From Phenylobacterium sp. (GTDB lineage Bacteria; Pseudomonadota; Alphaproteobacteria; Caulobacterales; Caulobacteraceae): DNA of 64,000 nt. Of the stretch, positions 15,740 to 24,424 are shown one piece after another (the first letter of the stretch is position 1; each line of letters opens with the position of its first letter). The DNA lies in the NCBI RefSeq assembly GCF_004297125.1, contig NZ_SCVD01000026.1, positions 155,194-219,193 on the forward strand. Reading direction: 5' to 3'. A program made the translations under genes and the position numbers. The notes beneath the pieces are model-generated. The model saw only the letters and a program-made list of their open reading frames with translations, had not been told where the DNA came from and did not search any database.

Positions 15740-18004
15740 CTACATACCTTTGGCCATCAGACCGGCCAGCAGCTTGTCGGGCGTGATGGGGTAGTCCCTC
15801 AGGCGAACCCCGCAGGCGTTGTAGATGGCGTTGGCCACCGCGGCCCCCGCGCCCGAATTGCCCAGCTCGCCGACGCCCTTGATCCCCATCGGGTTGGCCT
15901 TGTCATCCACCTCGTCCAGCATGATGGCGTCCAGCTCGCCGATGTCGGCCTGCACCGGCACCAGGTACTGCGCCAGGTCCTGGTTGATCAGCGAACCGTA
16001 GCGGGGATCCACCGCATTACCCTCGGTGATCGCCGAACCGATGCCCCAGATCATGCCGCCGGTGAGCTGGCTCCGGGCGGTCTTCTCGTTGAGGATCCGA
16101 CCGGCGGCGAAGACGCCCAGCATCCGGCGCACCCGCACCTCGCCGGTCACCGGATCGACGCCCACCTCGCAGAAGTGGCTGCCGTAGGTCTGAGTGCTCC
16201 ACTCGCGCATGTCGGCCGCGGGACGGCTGTCGCCCTCGACGGTCAGGCCCGCGGGCGCGGCGCGGCGGACCAGCGCGGCCAGGGTCTCGGACTTGTTCTC
16301 GATCGCCACCACGCCGTCCTGGAAGGTCACCAGTTCCGGATCGTCGCCGTAGAGCGGCGAGTTCGGGTCGCCGGTCGCCAGCTCGGCGATGGCCCTGCGC
16401 AGGTTCATCCCCGCGGCCAGCGCCGCCGAGCCCGCCGAGGCCGCCCCGAACTGGCCGCCGGAGCCGGGCGCCGGCGGCAGTTCCGAATCCCCGATCTCCA
16501 CCCGCACGTCGCCCAGGAGCACACCCAGGGTCTCGGCGGCGATCTGGGCCAGCACCGTGTAGGTGCCGGTGCCGATGTCGGTCATCCCCTGGCGCACGGT
16601 GATCACGCCCTCGGCGTCGACCGAGAAGCTGCACTTGGCCGGCAGCAGGAAGTTGCCGCGGATGGCGGCGGCCATGCCCATGCCCACCAGCCAGCGGCCG
16701 TCGCGGACCAGGCCCGGCGTCGGCATCCGGCGGTCCCAGCCGAACAGTTGCGCGCCCTCCTTCAGGCAGCGCACGAGCTGGCGCTGGGAGAACGGGCGGC
16801 CGTTCTCCGGGTCGGACGGCGGCTCGTTGCGGATGCGCAGTTCGACGGGATCGAGGCCGAGCCGTTCAGCCAGCTCGTCCATGGCGCATTCCAGGCTCAT
16901 GGTCCCGGACGCCTCGCCCGGCGCCCGCATCGGTCCGGCGCCCGGCAGGTCCAGCTTCACCAGCCGGTGGCCCGTCAGGCGGTTCGGCGCGGCATAGAGG
17001 GCGCGGGCGAAGTTCGAGGCGTGCTCGGTGAACGTGCCGTCCTGGTGGCAATGGGTCCAGGTCATGATCGAGAAGGCGTTGAGCCGGCCGTCCTTCTCCG
17101 CCCCCAGCCGCACCCGCATGACGGTCGCGGGACGATGGATCGTGCCGTGCATCATCTGCTGGCGCGTGAAGGCCACCTTCACCGGCCGCTCCAGCGCGCG
17201 GGCCGCCAGGGCCGCCAGCGTCAGGTCGTCGTAGGTCTGGCCCTTTCCGCCGAAGCCGCCGCCGATGTAGCGGGTCATCAGGCGGACGTCGTCGCGGGGA
17301 ATGCCGAGGGTTTCGGCCAGGCCATGCTGCGCCGGCTTCACCATCTGGACCGAGGTGTGGGCGATGCACTTGTCGCCTTCCCACCAGACCAGCGAGGCGC
17401 AGGGCTCCATCTGGCAGTGGTTCTGGATCGGGGTGGCCCAGGTCTCGTCGAGCCGGACCGCCGAGGCCGCGAAGCCGGCGTCGAAGTCGCCGATCTCCAC
17501 GTCCTGCTCGCCCGGCGGCTGGCCCGCGTCGGCCAGGCGGGCGCGGAAATCCGCGTCCGGCGCGTCGGCGTCATAGGTCAGCCGGACCAGATGCGATGCG
17601 GCGACCGCATTCTCCAGCGTGTCGGCGATCACGAAGGCGACGGGCTGGCCCCAGTGGTAGACGCGATCGCTCTCCAGCGCCGGCCGCGAGCCCGCGGTGC
17701 TGCGCGGATGGACCCGCGTGCCGCGCGGCGGCTGGGCCGGAACGTTCCGATGGGTCCAGACGGCCAGCACCCCGGGCGCCGCCTCGGCCTCGGCGGTGTC
17801 CGCCCCGGTGATCCGCCCGGTGGCGATCGTCGCGCCGACCATCACCCCATAGGCCGGCGGCGACGGCGGCTGCACCTCGTAGGCGTAAGGCGCCGTGCCG
17901 GTAACCTTCAGCGGGCCTTCGTAGCGGTCGACGCCCTTGCCGATCAGGCCCGAGCGGTTGGTCGTGACGGGATTGGGCGCCGCCCAGTCGTGAACCGAGC
18001 TCAT
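15740..18004 (-). CDS. Molybdenum hydroxylase, molybdopterin-binding large subunit (PaoC/XdhA-like)
   Basis: The 754-residue catalytic subunit belongs to the xanthine dehydrogenase/aldehyde oxidase family. Family landmarks are GKGVDRYEGPLKVTGTAPYAYE at the N-terminus, the cofactor-binding GGGFGGKGQTYD motif near residue 250, MRAPGEASGTMSLECAMDELA, and the catalytic glutamate in KGVGELGNSGAG near the end. It is the third gene of a small-FAD-Mo operon with 4-base ATGA overlaps, the PaoABC/YagTSR order. It probably oxidises aldehydes or N-heterocycles. No Tat signal is visible on any subunit, so the complex is likely cytoplasmic. The substrate is unknown. Confidence 0.92.
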   Translation of the reverse strand: MSSVHDWAAPNPVTTNRSGLIGKGVDRYEGPLKVTGTAPYAYEVQPPSPPAYGVMVGATIATGRITGADTAEAEAAPGVLAVWTHRNVPAQPPRGTRVHPRSTAGSRPALESDRVYHWGQPVAFVIADTLENAVAASHLVRLTYDADAPDADFRARLADAGQPPGEQDVEIGDFDAGFAASAVRLDETWATPIQNHCQMEPCASLVWWEGDKCIAHTSVQMVKPAQHGLAETLGIPRDDVRLMTRYIGGGFGGKGQTYDDLTLAALAARALERPVKVAFTRQQMMHGTIHRPATVMRVRLGAEKDGRLNAFSIMTWTHCHQDGTFTEHASNFARALYAAPNRLTGHRLVKLDLPGAGPMRAPGEASGTMSLECAMDELAERLGLDPVELRIRNEPPSDPENGRPFSQRQLVRCLKEGAQLFGWDRRMPTPGLVRDGRWLVGMGMAAAIRGNFLLPAKCSFSVDAEGVITVRQGMTDIGTGTYTVLAQIAAETLGVLLGDVRVEIGDSELPPAPGSGGQFGAASAGSAALAAGMNLRRAIAELATGDPNSPLYGDDPELVTFQDGVVAIENKSETLAALVRRAAPAGLTVEGDSRPAADMREWSTQTYGSHFCEVGVDPVTGEVRVRRMLGVFAAGRILNEKTARSQLTGGMIWGIGSAITEGNAVDPRYGSLINQDLAQYLVPVQADIGELDAIMLDEVDDKANPMGIKGVGELGNSGAGAAVANAIYNACGVRLRDYPITPDKLLAGLMAKGM

Positions 18005-18966
18005 GCGCCCCTCCCCCCGCTTAAACGATCTTGGGCTTCGCCGATGGCGGCGGCGGCCAGCCGGGCCACCAGCGGGATCTTGAAATCGTTGCGACCCAAC
18101 GGACTTGCGCCCGCCAGCTCCCTGGCCACCGCCTCGGCCGGCGTTGCTCCCGAGGCCATCGCGGCCTCCGCGTCCACCGCGCGCCAGGGCTTGTGAGCCA
18201 CCATCCCGAGCGCGAGGTTGCCGCCCGCCACCGCGACGCTGGCCAGGCCGCCGGCATAGGACGCGCGGTCACGCACCTTGCGATAGACTTGGCCTCCCGA
18301 CGGCGGCGGCGGCAGCATCACCGCCGTGATCAACTCGCCGGGGATCAGGTGCGTCTCCACGTGAGGGGTCTCGCCCGGCAGCCGGTGCAGCTCCAGCAGC
18401 GGGAACGCGCGCGTGGCGCCCGATGGCGACAGGGTCTCGACACGCGCCTCCAGCGCGACCAGCGCCACCGCCATGTCGGAGGTGTGGGTGGCGATGCAGG
18501 CGTGGCTTGCGCCGAAGATCGCGCCGTTGCGGTTCAGGCCCTCAAGCGCCCCGCAGCCCGAGCCGGGCGTGCGCTTGTTACAGGGCTTGGAGGTGTCGTA
18601 GAAATAGGCGCAGCGGGTCCGCTGCAGCAGGTTGCCCGCCACGCTGGCCTTGTTGCGCAGCTGGGGCGAGCCGCCGGCCACGATCGCCTCGGACAGCACC
18701 GGGTATCGCGACCGCACGCCAGGGTCGCCGGCCACCTGGCTGTTGGTGGCCGAGGCGCCGATGCGCAGACCGCCCTCGCCGGTCTCCTCGATCCCCGCCA
18801 TCGGCAGGCGACTGACGTCGATCAGGTGCTGCGGCTGCTCGATCTCCAGCTTCATGAGGTCCAGCAGGTTGGTGCCGCCGGCGATGAACCGGGCGCCGGG
18901 TGTCTCCACGGCCGCCTGCACGGCCGCCTTGGCGTCGCTCGCGCGTTCGTAGGTGAAGGCCTTCAC
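18001..18966 (-). CDS. Molybdenum hydroxylase, FAD-binding medium subunit (PaoB-like)
   Basis: The 321-residue protein has the FAD-binding motif GGTNLLDLMKLEIEQP near residue 32 and the CO-dehydrogenase flavoprotein C-terminal fold. Around residues 125-145 there are four cysteines (TRCAYFYDTSKPCNKRTPGSGCG and one close by). This matches the extra Fe-S-binding insertion of PaoB-type subunits rather than classical XdhB. It transfers electrons from the 2Fe-2S subunit to FAD and on to an acceptor. Both junctions with neighbouring subunits are ATGA overlaps. Confidence 0.92.
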   Translation of the reverse strand: MKAFTYERASDAKAAVQAAVETPGARFIAGGTNLLDLMKLEIEQPQHLIDVSRLPMAGIEETGEGGLRIGASATNSQVAGDPGVRSRYPVLSEAIVAGGSPQLRNKASVAGNLLQRTRCAYFYDTSKPCNKRTPGSGCGALEGLNRNGAIFGASHACIATHTSDMAVALVALEARVETLSPSGATRAFPLLELHRLPGETPHVETHLIPGELITAVMLPPPPSGGQVYRKVRDRASYAGGLASVAVAGGNLALGMVAHKPWRAVDAEAAMASGATPAEAVARELAGASPLGRNDFKIPLVARLAAAAIGEAQDRLSGGRGA

Positions 18967-19466
18967 GCCATGGCCTCCGCGGCCCGCCTGATGGCCGCGA
19001 CGATCTGCGGATAGGCCGAGCAGCGGCAGATGTTCCCGCTCATCCGCTCTCGGATCTCGGCGTCGGTGAAGGCGGGCTTGGCGTCAGGCGCCGTCTCCTG
19101 GCTGGGCCAGCCGGCTTCCAGCTCCTGCAGCATCCCCAGCGTCGAACAGATCTGTCCCGGCGTGCAGTAGCCGCACTGGAAGGCGTCCTCGGTCAGGAAG
19201 GCCTGCTGCACGGGATGCAGCTTCTCGACCGTCCCAACCCCCTCGATGGAGACGACCTCGTCGCCGTCGTGCGCCACCGCCAGCGACAGACAGGAATTGA
19301 TCCGAACGCCGTTGACCAGGACGGTGCAGGCCCCGCACTGGCCATGGTCGCAGCCCTTCTTGGACCCGGTCAGCTTCAGGTGCTCGCGCAGAGCGTCGAG
19401 CAGCGTCGTGCGCGGGTCGAGATCGAGCGACCGCGCCTCGCCGTTGACGGTGATGGTCGTCCGCAA
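18963..19466 (-). CDS. Molybdenum hydroxylase, 2Fe-2S small subunit (PaoA-like)
   Basis: This small subunit has two 2Fe-2S clusters. The plant-type cluster is in GCDHGQCGACTVLVNG with a later Cys, and the helical cluster is in CGYCTPGQIC and CRCSAYPQI. I chose TTG 19466 (reading LRTTITVNGEARSLD) because GGGGAGAG lies about 6 bases upstream. A GTG at 19490 would add eight residues but falls on the first base of the palindromic repeat at 19490-19600. It is the first gene of the operon, and no Tat leader precedes the domain. Confidence 0.9.
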   Translation of the reverse strand: MRTTITVNGEARSLDLDPRTTLLDALREHLKLTGSKKGCDHGQCGACTVLVNGVRINSCLSLAVAHDGDEVVSIEGVGTVEKLHPVQQAFLTEDAFQCGYCTPGQICSTLGMLQELEAGWPSQETAPDAKPAFTDAEIRERMSGNICRCSAYPQIVAAIRRAAEAMA

Positions 19467-19489
19467 CCCGTCTCTCCCCAATTCACCCA

Positions 19490-19600
19490 CTCATCCCCGC
19501 GAATGCGGGGACCCAGGCTTTCTTTTCGTTTTCGCGCCGTCGCCGACATTTCAGACAGCAGCGTAGCGGCAAGTCTGGGTCCCCGCATGCGCGGGGATGA
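19490..19600. repeat. Palindromic repeat element, intergenic copy
   Basis: Arms 19490-19520 and 19571-19600 are inverted near-identical copies (TCATCCCCGCGAATGCGGGG and the reverse complement of GGTCCCCGCATGCGCGGGGA) with a 50-base spacer. It is the same element as 5338-5435. It separates bolA from the start of the molybdenum hydroxylase operon and could act as an mRNA hairpin. Confidence 0.85.
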
Positions 19601-19607
19601 ATTTAGG

Positions 19608-19880
19608 TCAGCCTTCGCCGGGCGCCAGCGCCTTGATCGACAGCGCATGCACCGGCCCGGCCAGCTCCTCGGCCAGCGCCTTGTGGATCATCCGCTGGCG
19701 GACCACCCGAGGCGCGCCCGAAAAAGCGGGCGACTCGATCGTCACGTTGAAATGGCTCTCTCCGCCTTCCCGCGCGCCGGAGTGACCTGCGTGGCGGCCG
19801 GAGTCGTCCTCGATCTCCAGCCTGGTGGGCTGGAAGGCAGCGGTCAGCTTGTTTTGGATCGTTTCAAATATGGCGCCCAT
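19608..19880 (-). CDS. bolA: BolA family protein
   Basis: The 90-residue BolA/YrbA-like protein starts at ATG 19880 (MGAIFETIQNKLTAAFQP). The fold signature is present: EIEDDSGRHAGH, ESHFNVTIESPAF, and the helix-turn RQRMIHKALAEEL, ending with HALSIKALAPGE. BolA proteins bind monothiol glutaredoxins with a bridging 2Fe-2S cluster and affect iron homeostasis, morphology or transcription. An in-frame ATG at 19895 (MKMRPM) is a less likely start. The gene diverges from the J-domain gene about 50 bases away, an arrangement often seen in alphaproteobacteria. Confidence 0.9.
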   Translation of the reverse strand: MGAIFETIQNKLTAAFQPTRLEIEDDSGRHAGHSGAREGGESHFNVTIESPAFSGAPRVVRQRMIHKALAEELAGPVHALSIKALAPGEG

Positions 19881-19932
19881 CGGCCGCATCTTCAATTCTT
19901 GCAGGGAAGTTTCTCAGCCCCATACTTGGCCC

Positions 19933-20583
19933 ATGCCGGGCGCGTTTCAATACAAGCCGAGATTCGTCGATATCCGTGTGCGTCCGCCGTCCGAGAAGGA
20001 CGCCGCGGAGCAGGACGTCCATGCCCTGAAGCCGGGGGAGCGGGCTTGCGACCACCCCGGCTGCATGCGGGTGGCGACCGCGCGCGCGCCCAAGGCGCGG
20101 GACATGCTGAACGAACACTACTGGTTCTGTCAGCCGCACGCGGCCGAGTACAACCGCAACTGGAACTTCTTCGCCGGCCTGCCCGAAGCCGAGGTCCGTC
20201 GCCGCCAGCAGGAAGAGATGATGACCGGCGGCCGTCCCACCTGGGAGATGAAGGCGGGGCGGATGAGCCGGGAGGCCGCCGCCTTCACCGCCAAGTTCGG
20301 AACCGGCCAGGGCTATCGCGATCCGTTCAACATGTTCGGCGGCGGCGGCCAGCACGCGCGCAAGCCCGAGCCCGAGAGCCGCAAGATCGGCAAGATCGAG
20401 CGCAACGCCCTGGCCGACCTGGACCTGGACGAGAACGCCGACGCCGCGAAGATCCGCGCCCGCTACACCGAACTTGTGCGCCGCCTGCACCCCGACGCCA
20501 ACAACGGCGACCGTTCGGGGGAGAACCGGCTGCAGCGGGTGATCCGCTCGTACCAGTCGCTGCGCAAGGCGGGAATGGTCTAG
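19933..20583 (+). CDS. J-domain protein (C-terminal DnaJ domain)
   Basis: This 216-residue protein starts at ATG 19933 (MPGAFQYKPRFVDIRV). The J domain is C-terminal, about residues 158-216, with the diagnostic HPD in LVRRLHPDANNGDRSGEN. The N-terminal part contains a CDHPGC...CQPHAAEYN set of cysteines and histidines that may bind Zn. The protein should be a co-chaperone stimulating DnaK on a special client. It is divergent from bolA, and its last codons overlap the convergent chemoreceptor gene by 4 bases. Confidence 0.88.
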   Translation: MPGAFQYKPRFVDIRVRPPSEKDAAEQDVHALKPGERACDHPGCMRVATARAPKARDMLNEHYWFCQPHAAEYNRNWNFFAGLPEAEVRRRQQEEMMTGGRPTWEMKAGRMSREAAAFTAKFGTGQGYRDPFNMFGGGGQHARKPEPESRKIGKIERNALADLDLDENADAAKIRARYTELVRRLHPDANNGDRSGENRLQRVIRSYQSLRKAGMV

Positions 20584-22064
20584 GCGACCGTCCGCAAGTT
20601 CGGCGGCGCCTGTGCGACCGTGAAGCCGGCCATCAGCCGCGAGAGGTCCACGCTCTGCGCCTTCAGCGTGTGGGTGGCCGCCGTGGTTTCTTCGACCATG
20701 GCCGCGTTCTGCTGAGTCAGCTGATCGAGTTGGTTCACGGCGATGTTCACCTCGCTGATCGCCCGGGTCTGTTCCTGGGACGACGCCGCCATGTCGGCGA
20801 CGAGCACGTCGATCGTCGCAACCCGCTCGGAGATCGCCGTGAGGGCCTCGCCCGCCTGGCCGACGAGGGCCACCCCCGACTTCACCTGGGCGCCGGATTC
20901 GTTGATCAGGGTCTTGATCTCCCTCGCGGCCTCGGCCGACCGCTGAGCCAGGGCGCGCACCTCCGAGGCGACGACCGCGAAGCCCTTGCCGGCCTCGCCC
21001 GCGCGGGCGGCTTCCACCCCGGCGTTCAACGCCAGCAGATTGGTCTGGAACGCGATCTCATCGATCACGCCGATGATCTGGCTGATCTGGTTCGAGGACC
21101 CGTCGATCCGATCCATCGCATCGATGGCCTGGGCCACCACCTCCCCTGACCGTTCCGCCTCCGACTTGGCGCCCGCCGCCACGCGGCTGGCGTCTTGGGC
21201 GCCCTCGGCGCTCTTGCGGACGGCCACGGTGATCTCTTCGAGGGCCGCGGCGGTCTCCTCCAGGTTGGCGGCCTGTTGTTCGGTCCGGCGCGAGAGGTGG
21301 TCCGCCGCCGTGCCGATCTCGCCGACCCCTTGCGCGACCACCTGGGCCACCTGGGTGACGGAGCCGATCGCCCGTTCCAGGGCGCCGACGGCTCCGTTGA
21401 AATCGGCCTTCAGGGCGGCGAATTCCGGCGCGAGGTCCGCGTCGAGCCGGACCCGGAGGTCGCCCTTGGAGAGGCGGGCCAGCGCCGCGCCCACGGCGGC
21501 CATCGCTGCGGCCTGATTCCGATCCGCGATCTTTCGCTCGCCTTCCAGGCGCTGTCGCTCGGCCTCGAGGCTCTCCAGATAGATCGACACGGCGAAGTCC
21601 ATGTCCAGCAGCATGGCCTTGATCAGCGTCGTGACGGCGTCGGCAGCCTCCTCCGCGCCCTTGGCCCGCCCCGTCATGCCCTTCGGCCATCGGGTCTCCA
21701 CCAGTCGCCGCAGAAGGGTCTCGGTGATCAGGGCGTAGCCGGCGATGTACCAGCGCGGCTCCAGCCCGATCCGGGCGTGGGTCTGGCCGATGGTGCGCAC
21801 GCCGTTCACATAGTCATCGTCGAACTTTCCTTCGGCGATGATGCTCCAATGGCGGCCTTGCGCCGCCTGGGCGGTCGCCATGTGGCTATCGTCCCGGAAG
21901 AACTTGCGCACCTGCGGCGTCGCCGCCAGCCGCCCGTAGAACACCGACAGCGCGGGCTGGATTTCCGCCTGGATGAACGGCCGCAGCGACCGCAGCATCT
22001 CGCGCGACCTAGCGTCCAGGCCGATGAATTCCAATCGTTCCCTGACGGCGTAGGTGTCGCTCAC
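20580..22064 (-). CDS. Soluble globin-coupled methyl-accepting chemotaxis protein
   Basis: This 494-residue chemoreceptor has no transmembrane segment. Residues about 8-160 form a protoglobin sensor (FIGLDARSREMLRSLRPFI, with the proximal-His region TIGQTHARIGLEPRWYIAGY). A linker with a HAMP-like segment (about 205-255) leads to the MCP signalling hairpin (about 260-485), whose tip reads FQTNLLALNAGVEAARAGEA. It should bind heme and report O2, or another gas, to CheA/CheW, like HemAT. A perfect FNR-type box lies 55 bases upstream of ATG 22064, which suggests induction at low oxygen together with the nar region. Confidence 0.92.
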   Translation of the reverse strand: MSDTYAVRERLEFIGLDARSREMLRSLRPFIQAEIQPALSVFYGRLAATPQVRKFFRDDSHMATAQAAQGRHWSIIAEGKFDDDYVNGVRTIGQTHARIGLEPRWYIAGYALITETLLRRLVETRWPKGMTGRAKGAEEAADAVTTLIKAMLLDMDFAVSIYLESLEAERQRLEGERKIADRNQAAAMAAVGAALARLSKGDLRVRLDADLAPEFAALKADFNGAVGALERAIGSVTQVAQVVAQGVGEIGTAADHLSRRTEQQAANLEETAAALEEITVAVRKSAEGAQDASRVAAGAKSEAERSGEVVAQAIDAMDRIDGSSNQISQIIGVIDEIAFQTNLLALNAGVEAARAGEAGKGFAVVASEVRALAQRSAEAAREIKTLINESGAQVKSGVALVGQAGEALTAISERVATIDVLVADMAASSQEQTRAISEVNIAVNQLDQLTQQNAAMVEETTAATHTLKAQSVDLSRLMAGFTVAQAPPNLRTVA

Positions 22065-22118
22065 GAATATCCCTCTAGGCTAGGCGCGAAGGGAGGTCAG
22101 TTCGCGGCTATCGGGGCT

Positions 22119-22132
22119 TTGACATAGGTCAA
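22119..22132. promoter_or_regulatory. FNR/NarR-type box upstream of globin chemoreceptor
   Basis: TTGACATAGGTCAA is TTGA-N6-TCAA, a perfect palindrome except for the centre. The centre lies about 61 bases upstream of ATG 22064 on the minus strand, so an activator bound at -41.5 would give a leader of about 20 bases. Confidence 0.6.
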
Positions 22133-22345
22133 AACCGCTTGCGACAAGTTGGCCCATGGTCATGGCCCCCTGCGCAGCCGGCCGCCCGCTGGCGCGACTC
22201 CGGTAAGGTGTCGTCTTGGATGCGGCGATAAGGGCGGGGGACGATGCACGCCCGGCCTCCTCGCAGAAATAGGCGCAGGTGTTCCAACCCGAGTAGGCGT
22301 CCAGGATCGCGCGGCGGGCCGAGCGAGGCGCCGAGGTCGACCCGC

Positions 22346-23305
22346 TTAGCGGCGGTATGGCGCGAGGTTGCGGCGGATGCGGTCCAGCACCGGTTCGTCC
22401 GCGGCGGGCGGCTCAAAGGTCTGTCCGGTGATGGCCTCGAACGCCTGGATGTAGACCTTCGAAGTGTCTTCGATCATCCCGGCCGGTATCTCGGGGATCG
22501 CGTCGGCGTAGGGGTCGCACTGGGCCGCCACCCAGCTGCGCACGAAGTCCTTGTCGAAGGAGTCCGGACGCTCGCCGGCGTCGAACTTGGCCGGATAGGT
22601 CTCGGCGATCCAGTAGCGGCTGGAGTCCGGCGTGTGGATCTCGTCCGCCAGGACGATCTCGCCCGCCGCGTCGATACCGAACTCGTATTTCGTGTCGACC
22701 AGGATCAGCCCCCGCTCGGCGGCGAGGCGCTGGCCGCGAGCGAACAGCGCCAGCGCATAGGCGGACACCGTCTCCCACTGCGGCGCCGTCAGCAGCCCCT
22801 GGTCCAGGATCTCGTCCGGCGTCAGCGGCGCGTCGTGGCCGGTGTCGAAGGCCTTGGTGGAGGGCGTGATGATCGTCTGCGGCAGGCGCTGGTTGTCGCG
22901 CAGGCCATCGGGCAGGGTGTGCCCGTACATGTCGCGCTGGCCTTGCTTGTAAAGGGTCAGGATCGAGGTGCCGGTCGTCCCCGCGAGGTAATCTCGCACG
23001 ACGATCTCGACCGGCAGGATGGCTAGGCGCCGCCCAACGACCACGTTGGGGTCGGGGTACTCCAGGACGTGGTTCGGGCAGATGTCGGCCGTCCGATCGA
23101 ACCAATAGCGCGCCGTCTGGGTCAGCACCTGGCCCTTGTGGGGAATGGCCGCCAGGATGCGGTCGAAGGCGCTCAGCCGATCCGAGGCGATGATGATCCG
23201 ACGGCCGTCGGGCAGGTCGTAGTTGTCCCTCACCTTGCCGCGGTAGTGGTTCGGCAAGTCGGGAAGGGTGGCGTCGGCCAGGACGTGCGCGGCGGTGGAC
23301 TGCAT
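22346..23305 (-). CDS. purC: Phosphoribosylaminoimidazole-succinocarboxamide synthase (long type)
   Basis: The 319-residue SAICAR synthase starts at ATG 23305 (MQSTAAHVLADATLPDLPNH). Motifs are YRGKVRDNYDLPDGRR, ASDRLSAFD, EIVVRDYLAGTTGTS, the ATP-site LILVDTKYEFG and DEIHTPDSSRYW. It ligates CAIR with aspartate using ATP in purine synthesis. Its length and motif set resemble the longer ADE1-like form rather than the roughly 240-residue form common in alphaproteobacteria, so a second purC may exist elsewhere. It appears to be monocistronic. Confidence 0.93.
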   Translation of the reverse strand: MQSTAAHVLADATLPDLPNHYRGKVRDNYDLPDGRRIIIASDRLSAFDRILAAIPHKGQVLTQTARYWFDRTADICPNHVLEYPDPNVVVGRRLAILPVEIVVRDYLAGTTGTSILTLYKQGQRDMYGHTLPDGLRDNQRLPQTIITPSTKAFDTGHDAPLTPDEILDQGLLTAPQWETVSAYALALFARGQRLAAERGLILVDTKYEFGIDAAGEIVLADEIHTPDSSRYWIAETYPAKFDAGERPDSFDKDFVRSWVAAQCDPYADAIPEIPAGMIEDTSKVYIQAFEAITGQTFEPPAADEPVLDRIRRNLAPYRR

Positions 23306-23420
23306 GGGCTCGGTATTGGAGCCGCGTCGGGCCACGTCAAGGTGGAGTCGGTCGCCGCGGCCTCGCACGGCAGGATCGAGGGCATTCGCGGATTTCGCGT
23401 TTCGGTCTGCGGAGGCGCCG

Positions 23421-24344
23421 CTAGCGGACCTTGGCGCTCGGGGCGCGAGCGGACTCTCCTCCACCGCCCTGCCCGATCCAGACGACGCCCTTCGGAAAAT
23501 CGATGACCAATCGCAGATCCGACAAGAGGTCCATACCCAGGATCATCGCCGGCCGATCCGCAAGCCCGAGGGCTTCGAACACCGCCAGGTCCACAACGCG
23601 CGTGTCGACGTTCGAGCGGCGAACACCTGCGAATTCCACCGTTCCGAGCCGTGCGCGCTTCGTGGCGACCGCCATGTTCGTCGCACCCTGGATCACCCCG
23701 TCGTCAGGGAGGTCCGCAAGCCCGGCGCCCAGGCCCGCCGCGCCGGCGAAGCGCAGGTTGATCCGGCTGTCTCGGGCGCCGGTGTCGAGGACCGCGACGC
23801 CCGTCGCGCCATTGATGGTCACTGGCAATCCAAGCAGTCCGCCGCCGAGGCGCATCGCCTTCGTCGCCGCAAGACCACGGCCCCCGACGCGTCTGGCGGA
23901 CGTGTCGGGGGGATGAAGCGCAAGGCGGTGGCGGGACGGGTCCAACGCCACGACGAAGCGCCCCATCAGATCAAGGCCGACGATCCCCGCGAGCGCAACG
24001 CCGTCGGCCCGATCGGGCAAGATGACCGCCTCGATGTCGCCGGCCTGGCGTCCGTCCACGCCGAGGCTCGCGAGCCGGGTCAGCGGGAACGACGCGGCGC
24101 CTGTCTGACCCTGCAGTCGCTCGTGTCGGGCCGGCAGCGGACTGAGCCCCTGTTCACGCGCGAAGGTCGCGTAGACGGCCGAGCCCTCCGCCCCCGTATC
24201 GAACACGAAGGCGAAGGGCCCCCGACCATCGACGAGTGTCGGCGCGGTGACGTGCCCGCTGGCGGCGTACGACAGCGGTGTTTCTGCGCGGGCCACAGGG
24301 CTGAGCGAGGCGGCGAGCAGGATGGCGATGAGCGCTCTCACCAT
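23421..24344 (-). CDS. Secreted two-domain retropepsin-like aspartic protease
   Basis: The 307-residue protein begins at ATG 24344 with a signal peptide (MVRALIAILLAASLSPVARA). It contains two tandem retropepsin-like domains. The first has FVFDTGAEGSAVY with D49-T-G, and the second has AVLDTGARDSRIN with D187-T-G. Each is followed by a hydrophobic-hydrophobic-G psi-loop (IVGLDLMGRF, ILGMDLLSDL). Retropepsins normally dimerise from single lobes; this one has both lobes in one chain, so an intramolecular active site is plausible. It is probably periplasmic. A frame extension upstream of 24344 lacks the signal peptide logic and is not used. Confidence 0.8.
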   Translation of the reverse strand: MVRALIAILLAASLSPVARAETPLSYAASGHVTAPTLVDGRGPFAFVFDTGAEGSAVYATFAREQGLSPLPARHERLQGQTGAASFPLTRLASLGVDGRQAGDIEAVILPDRADGVALAGIVGLDLMGRFVVALDPSRHRLALHPPDTSARRVGGRGLAATKAMRLGGGLLGLPVTINGATGVAVLDTGARDSRINLRFAGAAGLGAGLADLPDDGVIQGATNMAVATKRARLGTVEFAGVRRSNVDTRVVDLAVFEALGLADRPAMILGMDLLSDLRLVIDFPKGVVWIGQGGGGESARAPSAKVR

Positions 24345-24424
24345 GACGTTCTGCGCGCGAACGCGCACCTCCAGCGTGTCGGAAGACTTGCCGAGCGGGC
24401 CGCGACGGATCGACGTATTCCGGG

